Origin: Streptomyces sp. ISL-96 | GTDB lineage: Bacteria > Actinomycetota > Actinomycetes > Streptomycetales > Streptomycetaceae | Assembly (NCBI RefSeq): GCF_018614035.1 | Contig: NZ_JAGGPA010000042.1 | Span: 1 to 64,000, forward strand | Length of the DNA: 64,000 nucleotides | Reading direction: 5' to 3' | In this document: piece after piece, positions 43,208 to 50,726 of the stretch | Numbering within the stretch: position 1 is the stretch's first letter | Layout: each line of letters begins with the position of its first letter | The notes under the pieces: generated by a model | Database searches by the model: none | What the model saw: only the letters and a program-made list of their open reading frames with translations | What the model was told of the DNA's origin: nothing | Program-made: the position numbers and the translations under genes

Positions 43208-44343
43208 CGAGGGAGGTCGTGGTCACCGGAGTCGGCGCCGTCACCTGCCACGGTGCCGGTGCGGACACGCTGTGGCAGGCCATGAAGGCGGCCGGGGTCC
43301 GCCGGCCGGACCGGCCGGCGGACCCGCTCGCCCGGATGGAGCTGCCGCTCATCAACCTGGTGCCCGACCCGGATCTGTCTGCGGCGCGCGCCACCCGGTT
43401 CGCCGTGGCGGCTGCCCGGGAGGCGCTGGCCGACGCGGGCCTCACGGCTTCGCGGGCCGCCGTCGTGATCGGCAGCTGCATGGGCGAGGCGGGACTCAAC
43501 GAGCGCGGCCGGGGTGGCGAGGAGTGGGTGGCGCCGTTCCGGCTGGCCTCCGAAGTCGCCACGGAACTCGGCCTTGTGGGCGCCGCCCACGATGTCGGCA
43601 ACGCCTGTTCGGCCGGAGGTTACGCCCTCGGCATGGCGCTGGACATGGTCCGTGCGGGAGAGGCCGACGTGGTGCTGGCAGGCGGCTCCGACGCGTACTC
43701 CCGCGTGGCGCTCGGCTGTTTCAACCGGCTTGGCGCGGTCGACCCGGTGAACTGCCGGCCCTTCGAGGCCGACCGGGCCGGCACGGTGTTCGCCGAGGGC
43801 GCGGGGATGCTGGTCGTCGAGTCGGCCGAGCACGCACGGGCGCGCGGAGTGGCCCGGCCGCTGACTCTGGCCGGCTCCGGATGGAGCTGCGACGCGGGCC
43901 ATGTGACGGCCCCGAACGCGGACGGCGAGCAGATCGTACGGGCCATGCGCGAGGCCGTCGGCGGCGATGAAGGCGCCGGACGCATCGGGTGCGTGGTCCC
44001 GCACGGGACCGGGACACGGCTGGGCGACGAGGTGGAGAGCCAGGCCCTGCACAGCGTCTTCGGCGCACGGACCGGGCGGGTACCGCTCTACAGCCTCAAG
44101 GCGCTGCTGGGCCACGCGGGCGGGGCATCGGCCGCGCTCGGCGCGGTCGCCGCCGCGCTGATCCTGCGGCACGGGCACGTACCGCGGAACATTCGCCTGG
44201 AGCGGCAGGACCCCGGCTGCGCCGTGTGGCTGCCACAGGACGGAGCGGTGCCGCTGCGGGCGGACCGGCGGCGGGTGCTGGTGAACGCGTACGGCTTCGG
44301 CGGGAGTAATTCCTCGGTCGTACTGGAAGGAGCGGCGCCATGA
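43204..44343 (+). CDS. Ketosynthase 3 (complete triad)
   Basis: The 379-aa KS has C135 in VGNACSAGGYAL, H267 in VPHGTGTRLGD and H304 in LLGHAGGASAA. It lies directly before, and overlaps by 4 bp, another Cys-less KS-like gene, so the pair looks like a classic KS-CLF couple. It is probably one of three elongation units of the type II system. Confidence 0.9.
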   Translation: MTREVVVTGVGAVTCHGAGADTLWQAMKAAGVRRPDRPADPLARMELPLINLVPDPDLSAARATRFAVAAAREALADAGLTASRAAVVIGSCMGEAGLNERGRGGEEWVAPFRLASEVATELGLVGAAHDVGNACSAGGYALGMALDMVRAGEADVVLAGGSDAYSRVALGCFNRLGAVDPVNCRPFEADRAGTVFAEGAGMLVVESAEHARARGVARPLTLAGSGWSCDAGHVTAPNADGEQIVRAMREAVGGDEGAGRIGCVVPHGTGTRLGDEVESQALHSVFGARTGRVPLYSLKALLGHAGGASAALGAVAAALILRHGHVPRNIRLERQDPGCAVWLPQDGAVPLRADRRRVLVNAYGFGGSNSSVVLEGAAP

Positions 44344-45341
44344 TCGGGGCGGCGCTTGCCGTGACGGGCGCCGGGGCGGTCCTGCCGCCGCCGGACGCCG
44401 GGGGCGAGGAGTGGTTCGACCACCGCGAACGGCTCGGGCCGCGCGGCTACAAGTACCTTCCGGCAGCGGCCCAGTACCTGCTGGCCGCCGCGCGCGAGGC
44501 GGTCGAGGACGGTGGCCGGCTCGATGGGGTGCCCTGCGACCGCAGGGGCGCGGCGCTGGCACTCAACGGCGGTTTCGCGGAGCTCTTCGACACCATGGAC
44601 CGGCAGGTCGCGGTGGACGACGGCGCGGCCGCGCTGTCCCCGGCGACCGCACCGTACTTCGCGGTGAGTCTGCTCGGCTCCCGCCCGGCGGCCGAACTCG
44701 GCCTCAAAGGCTTCGCGCTGACCCTGGCGACACCGCGGGTCGCGGCGCTGGAGGCGCTGGAGGCGGGCAGCCGGGCGGTTGCTGCGGGGCGGTGCGATGT
44801 GCTGCTGATCGGCGCGGCGGAGCACCGCGTGCCGGGGGCCTTGACGGGGGGCTGCGCCCCCGGCCCCCCGGACGGTCGATCGCCGGACGGGGTTGAAGCG
44901 GAACAGGGCTCCGTCGCTCTTGTCCTGGAGCCGCAGGCCGCCGCCGACGCGCGCGGCGCCCGCGTGCACGGGACGGTCCGGGCACGGTCGCTCTTCGTGC
45001 CACCCGGGCGCCCGTTGCCCGGGGATCTCATCGCCGGGGCCCTGGAACGGCTCGGCGCTCCGCCGGCCCTGGATGTCCACTGCGTCCTGGACGACTCCGA
45101 ATTCTCCGACCGCATCGCGGACGCGGTGGCAGCGGCGACGGGCACCGGCTCCCTCACGACCACGCCCGCCGGGCCCGGAAGCCTCGCGCCCGCCGTCCGG
45201 CTGGTGCGGCTGCTCACCGGACCGCCCGGAGCACGGCTGCTCGTCGCCGCCACCCGCGAAGGTCATGCCGCGCTGGCCCTCGTACGCACCGGCTCCGACA
45301 CGCCCCTTCCGCCCCAGAAACGGGAGATCCACTCATGCTGA
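44340..45341 (+). CDS. Ketosynthase-like protein B (chain-length factor type)
   Basis: A 333-aa Cys-less KS-like protein: LTLATPRVAALEALEAGS aligns with the active-site strand, with Arg133 at the Cys position, and no HGTGT is present. In the middle, residues about 169-186 (TGGCAPGPPDGRSPDGVE) come from a REP-like repeat read in frame. They replace part of the region that in other KS proteins follows the GGAD/GAAE turn. Despite this the downstream frame stays open with SVALVLEP. It overlaps the next gene by 7 bp. Confidence 0.83.
   Translation: MIGAALAVTGAGAVLPPPDAGGEEWFDHRERLGPRGYKYLPAAAQYLLAAAREAVEDGGRLDGVPCDRRGAALALNGGFAELFDTMDRQVAVDDGAAALSPATAPYFAVSLLGSRPAAELGLKGFALTLATPRVAALEALEAGSRAVAAGRCDVLLIGAAEHRVPGALTGGCAPGPPDGRSPDGVEAEQGSVALVLEPQAAADARGARVHGTVRARSLFVPPGRPLPGDLIAGALERLGAPPALDVHCVLDDSEFSDRIADAVAAATGTGSLTTTPAGPGSLAPAVRLVRLLTGPPGARLLVAATREGHAALALVRTGSDTPLPPQKREIHSC
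44846..44897 (+). repeat. REP-like sequence inside the chain-length-factor gene
   Basis: GGGGGGCTGCGCCCCCGGCC followed by CGATCGCCGGACGGGGTTGAA is a degenerate member of the Streptomyces repeat family seen at 2500 and 14164. It is translated in frame. The identification is by resemblance, weaker than for the other two copies. Confidence 0.55.
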
Positions 45342-46183
45342 AGTCCCTTGAAGGCAGCTGGTGCCTCGTACTCGGCGCCTCCAGCGGAATCGGCCGGGCC
45401 ATTTGCCTCGGCCTGGCGCGCGAGGGGGTCAATGTCATCGGCGTGCACTTCGACACCGCCGCCCGGACCGACGAGGTCGCGGCGCTCGTCGAAGAGATCC
45501 GCGGATACGGCGTCCAGGCGTCGTTCCACAACACGAACGCCGCGGCCCGCCGGTCCCGCGAGCAGATCCTCCCCGAGATCGCCGAACTGACCGGCGCCAC
45601 CGGCGGGGTACGGATCTTGGTCCACTCCCTTGCCTTCGGCACCCTGGTGCCCTTCCTGTCCCGCGAGGGCTGGGAGAAGCCGATCGCGTCCCGGCAGCTG
45701 GAGATGACCCTCGATGTGATGGCGCACAGCCTCGTCTACTGGACCCAGGACCTGACCGAGGCGGGCCTCCTGCGCAGCGGATCCAAGATCTACGCGATGA
45801 CCAGTGCGGGCGTGGTCCAGGCGCTGCCCAGCTACGGCGCGGTGTCCGCCGCCAAGAGCGCGCTGGAGGCCCATGTCCGCCAGCTCGCCTGCGAGCTGGC
45901 GCCGCGGGGCATCGCCGTCAACGCCATCCGGGCCGGGGTCACGCTGACGCCCGCCCTGCAGGCCATCCCCGAGCACGCCGGCTACGTCGCGCGCGTCGCG
46001 GAGAACAACCCGCACGGCCGGCTGACCCGGCCCGACGACGTGGCCGAGGCGATCGCACTGCTCTCGCGCACCGATTCGTCGTGGATCAGCGGCAACACCA
46101 TCGGCGTGGACGGCGCCGAACTCCATGCCGCCGCAGGGGCCTGGGGCCCCGACGGCGCCGACCAGAGGGGCGAAAGGCAGTGA
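45335..46183 (+). CDS. SDR reductase of FabL/FabI (enoyl-ACP reductase) type
   Basis: The 282-aa short-chain dehydrogenase has the NAD(P) loop GASSGIGRAICLGLA. In place of the ordinary Tyr-x3-Lys it shows SYGAVSAAKSALEA, that is Tyr-x6-Lys, the spacing of enoyl-ACP reductases FabI/FabL. It would saturate selected double bonds, or it could be a second ketoreductase. It has an unusually long gap between beta-4 and the active-site Tyr. It is coupled to the following KS-like gene by a GTGA overlap. Confidence 0.75.
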   Translation: MLKSLEGSWCLVLGASSGIGRAICLGLAREGVNVIGVHFDTAARTDEVAALVEEIRGYGVQASFHNTNAAARRSREQILPEIAELTGATGGVRILVHSLAFGTLVPFLSREGWEKPIASRQLEMTLDVMAHSLVYWTQDLTEAGLLRSGSKIYAMTSAGVVQALPSYGAVSAAKSALEAHVRQLACELAPRGIAVNAIRAGVTLTPALQAIPEHAGYVARVAENNPHGRLTRPDDVAEAIALLSRTDSSWISGNTIGVDGAELHAAAGAWGPDGADQRGERQ

Positions 46184-47268
46184 CCACAGTGACCGGAGAC
46201 AGTCTCGTCGTGTCGGGGTGGTCCGCCGGATCGCCCTACGGACTCGGCGCCGAGGCGTTCGCCGACGGGGTCCGCGAGAACCGGGACGCGACCAGCGCAT
46301 CGGGCCAGGGGCCGTACGAACGGGCCGGTACGATCCCGGACTTCGACATCCGGGGGATACTCGGCCGCAAGGGCACCCGCTCCATGGACCGGGCCACCGC
46401 CATCGCCGTGGCCACCGCGGGCATGCTGCTTCGGACGGCCGGACCCGGGCTTGCCCAGGACCGGCCGGAGGACGTCGGCATGGTGCTGGGCACCGGGCAC
46501 GGCAGCGTACAGAGCATCATGGACTTCACCCGCGACGCGCTCACCGGGGAGAAGCCCTTCCACGTCGACCCGGCGCTGTTCCCCAACACCGTGATGAACC
46601 GGGCGGCCGGGCAGAGCGCCATCTGGCACACCCTGCGCGGTCCCAACACGACCGTCGCGGGCGGCGCGCTCACCGGGCTGCTCGCCCTCAACTACGCTTC
46701 CCGGCTGCTGCGGCAGGGCCACTGCGAGGCCGTGCTGTGCGGAGCGGTGGAGGAGTACTCGGCCGAGCGTGCCTGGCTGGAGTACCACGGCAGGCGCGAC
46801 GAGACGCGGCGCTCGGCGGGCCCGCTCGGCGAGGGCTGCGCACTGTTCCTGCTGGAGCCGCGCCGCCGCGCCGAGTCGTACGGCAGGACACCCGTCGCCA
46901 CCCTCCTGGGCAGCCGTTTCATCGGCTTCCCGGAGCCGGAGCAGGCCCAGCACGCCGTCGTCAGGGCCGTGACCGAGGCGCTCAAGGAGGCCGACGTCCG
47001 GCCGGAGGACGTGGCGCTGATCGTGCCCAGCGACAACGGCGGCAGCCTCGGCGGACGCGAAGAGGTCGCGCTGAGCGAGGTGTTCGGCCCGCACCGGCCG
47101 CCCCGGCTCCGGCTGCGCCGGCTCATCGGCGACGCCTCCGCCGCGGCCGCCGCCTTCCAGGTGGCCGCCGCGCTGTCGGTGGCCGGCCCCGGCGACCTGG
47201 CACTGGTCACCTCCGTCGCCCCGGACGGGCAGGCGGGCTGCACCCTGCTCCGGCTCGGGCGGACGTGA
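46180..47268 (+). CDS. Ketosynthase-like protein C (Cys-less)
   Basis: A 362-aa KS-fold protein starting at GTG 46180. The nucleophile position is Ala163 (TTVAGGALTGLLAL), HGTGT is replaced by PSDNGGSLG, and the last His motif reads LIGDASAAAAAFQ. It is therefore not a condensing enzyme by itself. It may be the partner for ketosynthase 1, giving three KS/KS-like pairs in total. The open frame extends upstream only as shadow of the reductase gene. Confidence 0.82.
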   Translation: MTTVTGDSLVVSGWSAGSPYGLGAEAFADGVRENRDATSASGQGPYERAGTIPDFDIRGILGRKGTRSMDRATAIAVATAGMLLRTAGPGLAQDRPEDVGMVLGTGHGSVQSIMDFTRDALTGEKPFHVDPALFPNTVMNRAAGQSAIWHTLRGPNTTVAGGALTGLLALNYASRLLRQGHCEAVLCGAVEEYSAERAWLEYHGRRDETRRSAGPLGEGCALFLLEPRRRAESYGRTPVATLLGSRFIGFPEPEQAQHAVVRAVTEALKEADVRPEDVALIVPSDNGGSLGGREEVALSEVFGPHRPPRLRLRRLIGDASAAAAAFQVAAALSVAGPGDLALVTSVAPDGQAGCTLLRLGRT

Positions 47269-47371
47269 CCGGGCGGTGATCCGCGCCACCCGCCGCCGTA
47301 CCTACCGCACGCGCCGACTGCTCGTACAGGCCCTGTACGCCAACCACCTCGACCAGGAACGGAAGACCGAC

Positions 47372-47647
47372 ATGTCCGAGATCACCGTCACCACCGGCAG
47401 TCAGACCCTCGACAAGGAAGAACTGCGCCTCCTCGTGGCCGACATCCTCGACCTCGACCCCGCCGAGGTCACCGACGAGGCCCACTTCGTCGACGACCTC
47501 GACGTCGACTCGCTGATGGCCCTGGAGATAGCCGTGCGCCTGGAGCGCGAGTACGAGGTGAAGCTGGCCGAGCCCGAACTCGCCTCCGTCACCTCCCTCC
47601 AGAGCACCCACGCGCTGCTTCAGGACAAGCTGCAGGAGAAGGCGTGA
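47372..47647 (+). CDS. Acyl carrier protein 2
   Basis: A 91-aa carrier protein with the phosphopantetheine serine in DDLDVDSLMALEIAVRLE, a textbook type II ACP motif. I use ATG 47372, preceded by GGAAG; the upstream in-frame extension is Arg-rich and unlike an ACP. Its stop overlaps the first dehydratase gene by 4 bp. Confidence 0.92.
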   Translation: MSEITVTTGSQTLDKEELRLLVADILDLDPAEVTDEAHFVDDLDVDSLMALEIAVRLEREYEVKLAEPELASVTSLQSTHALLQDKLQEKA

Positions 47648-48072
47648 GCCCGCAGGGCGCCGGGGCGGGCGCGAGTGCGCTGGGTGTCGACGGGCTGAAG
47701 CTGCTGCACAGCGATTTCGCCGGCGCCGTCTGCGAGTTCACCGCGGAGTCCGACGACCCTGTGCTCATGGGGCACTATCCGGGCTTCCCGGTGCAGCCCG
47801 GCGTCTATGTGATCGAGGCCGCCGACCGGACCGCCCGGCTGTGGGCGGCGGGCGCGGGAATCACCGACGGCCTGGAGCTCGTCTCCATGGACCGCTGCCG
47901 CTTCCACCGGCCGGTCTTCCCCGGCGAGACGGTCTCCACCGAGGTGGCGGTCGTGGCGGCCGAGGACGGGGAACGGCTGACCGCCAAGGCCGCGGCCGTC
48001 ACCTCGGGCGGACGCGTCGCCGACATCAGGCTGCGCTACCGGCGCAGGACTTCGCGAGGAGAGACCCAGTGA
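47644..48072 (+). CDS. FabZ-like dehydratase 1 (catalytic residues present)
   Basis: A 142-aa hot-dog dehydratase with H44 in MGHYPGFPVQPG and E58 in VYVIEAADRTAR, matching the FabZ His/Glu pair that removes water from beta-hydroxyacyl-ACP. The next gene encodes a His-less paralogue and overlaps by 4 bp, which suggests an active/inactive heterodimer as in aryl-polyene systems. Confidence 0.87.
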   Translation: MSPQGAGAGASALGVDGLKLLHSDFAGAVCEFTAESDDPVLMGHYPGFPVQPGVYVIEAADRTARLWAAGAGITDGLELVSMDRCRFHRPVFPGETVSTEVAVVAAEDGERLTAKAAAVTSGGRVADIRLRYRRRTSRGETQ

Positions 48073-48584
48073 ACGTGTCCGCAGCCGAGCCGGATCACGG
48101 GCTCCACCGGATCAAGAACACCATTCCGCACCGCACCCCGATCCTGCTCGTCGACCAGGTCGTCGAGGCCGTGCCGGGGGAGCGGATGAGCACCCGCAAG
48201 GCCGTGTCCGCCAACGAGCCCTGCTACGCGGCGCTCGACCCGGACGCGTCACCCGCCGCCTACGCCTATCCGACGGCCTTCGTCGTCGAGTCCTGGGCAC
48301 AGTCCGCGGTACTCCTGTCCACCTGGGAGAACCCCAACCCGGACGTACTCGCCGGAAAGGTCGAACTGGCCGGCTCCATCAGTGATGTGGCCTTCGACGG
48401 CCACGCCTATCCGGGCGACGTCCTGGAGCACACCGTGCGCTTGGTGAAGCAGGCCGGGGACACCGCGATCCTCGCGGGCGAGACCCATGCCGGCGGCCGC
48501 AGGCTGCTGAGCGTCGGCTCCTTCGTCGTCACGCTGAAGGACGTCACCGAACTGCTGCCCGCGCCCGCGGCGCTGAGCATGTGA
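48069..48584 (+). CDS. FabZ-like dehydratase 2 (catalytic His missing)
   Basis: This 171-aa hot-dog protein starts HRIKNTIPHRTPILLVDQVV, a true FabZ N-terminal motif, and keeps E74 in FVVESWAQSA. However, the segment that should read GHFPG is AAYAYPT, with no His. It is therefore probably a partner subunit that contributes Glu or a binding surface to a heterodimer with one of the two complete dehydratases. Confidence 0.82.
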   Translation: MNVSAAEPDHGLHRIKNTIPHRTPILLVDQVVEAVPGERMSTRKAVSANEPCYAALDPDASPAAYAYPTAFVVESWAQSAVLLSTWENPNPDVLAGKVELAGSISDVAFDGHAYPGDVLEHTVRLVKQAGDTAILAGETHAGGRRLLSVGSFVVTLKDVTELLPAPAALSM

Positions 48585-48599
48585 GAGGAGGACCCCACC

Positions 48600-49355
48600 A
48601 TGACCGCTGCCGAAGCAAGCGAAACGAAGGTCGCGCTGGTCACCGGCGGTTCGCGCGGCATAGGCCGCGCGATCGTCGACCGCCTCGCGCGGGACGGCTA
48701 CGACATAGCCTTCTGCTACCGCTCCGACGAGGAGTCCGCCGCCCTGGTGGCCAAGGACGTCGTGGCCACCGGACGCCGGGTGCTGGCTCGCCGGGCCGAT
48801 GTCGCCGACAGAGCTCAGGTCAAGGACTTCGTGACCGCGGTGGAGGACGAACTGGGGCCGGTCACGGCCGCGGTGACCTGCGCCGGGATCACCCGTGACA
48901 ATCCGCTGGTGCTCATGGCGGACGAGGACTGGGACGCGGTGATACGGACCAACCTGGACGGCACGTACCACGTCTGCCGCTCGGTGATCTTCCCGATGAT
49001 CAAGCGGCGCGGTGGCTCGGTCGTGACTCTTTCGTCCATCGCCGGGGTCACGGGCAATTACGCACAGACCAACTACTCCGCCTCCAAGGCCGGGATCATC
49101 GGCTTCACCCGCTCCCTCGCCAAGGAGGGCGGCCGGTTCGGCATCCGCGCCAACACCGTCGCGCCCGGCATGATCGAGACGGACATGACCTCCGTTCTCC
49201 CCGAGAAGGTGGCCAAGGAGCTCCTCGGACGGATTCCGCTGGCGCGCTTCGGCAGGCCCGAGGACGTCGCGGCGCTGGTGTCCTTTCTGGTCTCCGACCA
49301 GGCGTCGTACGTCACCGGGCAGGTGTTCCAGGTGGACGGCGGGATCGCACTGTGA
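48600..49355 (+). CDS. 3-oxoacyl-ACP reductase (FabG-type ketoreductase)
   Basis: A 251-aa SDR with VTGGSRGIGRAIVDRLA, NLDGTYHVC, Ser in LSSIAGVTGN, and the Tyr-x3-Lys pair in NYSASKAGIIGFT. It reduces each beta-keto group with NADPH. GAGAGGAGG precedes ATG 48600. It is the only ordinary ketoreductase in the window, so it should serve every elongation cycle. Confidence 0.93.
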   Translation: MTAAEASETKVALVTGGSRGIGRAIVDRLARDGYDIAFCYRSDEESAALVAKDVVATGRRVLARRADVADRAQVKDFVTAVEDELGPVTAAVTCAGITRDNPLVLMADEDWDAVIRTNLDGTYHVCRSVIFPMIKRRGGSVVTLSSIAGVTGNYAQTNYSASKAGIIGFTRSLAKEGGRFGIRANTVAPGMIETDMTSVLPEKVAKELLGRIPLARFGRPEDVAALVSFLVSDQASYVTGQVFQVDGGIAL

Positions 49356-50092
49356 CCGGCGGCCGGGCGAGGAAGCGGGTGACGCCGCGTTTCTACTTCT
49401 CGCTGCGCAGCCCGTACTCCTGGCTCGCCTACCGTGAACTGCTCGCCAGTCACCAGGAGCTGGCGGAGCGGATCGAATGGATCCCGTTCTGCGAGCCGGA
49501 CGAGCTGAGCCGGAAGATGCTCGCGGCGGCGGGCGGAGAGTTCCCGTACGTTCCCATGTCCGCGGCGAAGCACCGCTACATCCTCCAGGACGTGCGGCGG
49601 CTGGCGGCGCGACGAGGGCTGCGGTTCGGCTGGCCCGTGGACCGGGCCCCGGTGTGGGAGGTGCCGCACCTGGCCTATCTCGCCGCCGTACGGCACGGCA
49701 AAGGGCCCGAGTTCATCGCTCTGGCGGCCCGCGCCCGCTGGGAAGAGGGCCGGGACATCTGCGATCCGGCGACCATCGGCTCCTTCGGACCGGAACTCGG
49801 CATCCCCGGCGAGGAGCTGGCAGGGGCGGCCGACGACCCCGAGCTGCGCGAGGAGGGTCTGCAGGCACTGCTCGCGGTGCACCGCGACGGGGTCTTCGGG
49901 GTGCCCTTCTTCACCGTCCACTACGACAAGTTCTGGGGCCTGGACAGGCTGGCGGACTTTGCCGCGGCGGTTGCCGCGCGCGAGACCGACGGCGCCGGGT
50001 CCCCGCCCAAAGCAGCCCCGGGCCACCCCCCGGACCTGGGGCTCCCGCACGGCCTGTCGGCGGACGACGGCCATGCGGGCGGCTGCGGCTGA
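49352..50092 (+). CDS. DsbA/HCCA-isomerase-family protein, candidate polyene isomerase
   Basis: The 246-aa thioredoxin-fold protein has FYFSLRSPYSWLAYRELL near the N-terminus, with Ser-Pro-Tyr-Ser at the position of the DsbA Cys-x-x-Cys, and GVFGVPFFTVHYDKFWGLDR near the C-terminus (cis-Pro loop). This is the signature of 2-hydroxychromene-2-carboxylate isomerase relatives. In cinnamoyl-lipid type II PKS clusters a protein of this family is thought to isomerise a double bond before ring closure. It is coupled to the ketoreductase gene by GTGA. The C-terminal 30 residues are low complexity. Confidence 0.78.
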   Translation: MTGGRARKRVTPRFYFSLRSPYSWLAYRELLASHQELAERIEWIPFCEPDELSRKMLAAAGGEFPYVPMSAAKHRYILQDVRRLAARRGLRFGWPVDRAPVWEVPHLAYLAAVRHGKGPEFIALAARARWEEGRDICDPATIGSFGPELGIPGEELAGAADDPELREEGLQALLAVHRDGVFGVPFFTVHYDKFWGLDRLADFAAAVAARETDGAGSPPKAAPGHPPDLGLPHGLSADDGHAGGCG

Positions 50093-50245
50093 CGCGGCCG
50101 GGCGGCCGCCGCACGGGAACCCCCTTGTCGTGCGGCGGCCCTGCGCCATGGGGCGTGGGGGACCTCTCAGCCCTCGGTCGCCGGGCGGGCCGGCCTTCGG
50201 CCCAGCCCGGCGACCGAGGACCCATCCAGCCAAGGACGGACCGTC

Positions 50246-50671
50246 ATGACCGCGATCAGCAATCGTGCCGTCGCCAACGCCACCGACCTCGAAGTCATCC
50301 GGCTGGGCGCGGACAGCGCCGCCGTCGCCTTCTCCGTCGCCGCCGCATCGGCGGACCCGGCCGTCGCCGGCCACTACCCCGGTTTTCCGGTCCTCCCCGG
50401 CCTCTTTCTCGTCGAGGCCGTCGACCACGCCGTCCGGCAGTGGGCCCCGCCCGGTCGGATCCCGGAGCTCGCGGGCATGGACCGCTGCCGGTTCCACCAG
50501 CCCGTCCACCCGGGCGACCGGGTCTTCGCGGAGGCGGCGGTGTCCCGGGACGGCGACGGACTCGTGGTGCGCGGCTCCGTCGCCACCAACCGCGGTCGCG
50601 CCGCCGATCTCCGGCTGCGCTACCGGCTCGTGGACGGGCCGCCCGCAGCGACACATATAGGGGCGGAATAG
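50246..50671 (+). CDS. FabZ-like dehydratase 3 (catalytic residues present)
   Basis: A 141-aa paralogue of dehydratase 1: H43 in AGHYPGFPVLPG and E57 in LFLVEAVDHAVRQ. Having two complete dehydratases plus one incomplete suggests different chain-length or double-bond-geometry tasks. It stands after a 153-bp gap (50093-50245) with no gene, and so may have its own promoter. Confidence 0.86.
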   Translation: MTAISNRAVANATDLEVIRLGADSAAVAFSVAAASADPAVAGHYPGFPVLPGLFLVEAVDHAVRQWAPPGRIPELAGMDRCRFHQPVHPGDRVFAEAAVSRDGDGLVVRGSVATNRGRAADLRLRYRLVDGPPAATHIGAE

Positions 50672-50726
50672 CCGTGCGAGCGAGGGTCGGGCCAGCAGTC
50701 GGCGACGGACGAGGGGAGAGTGCCGC

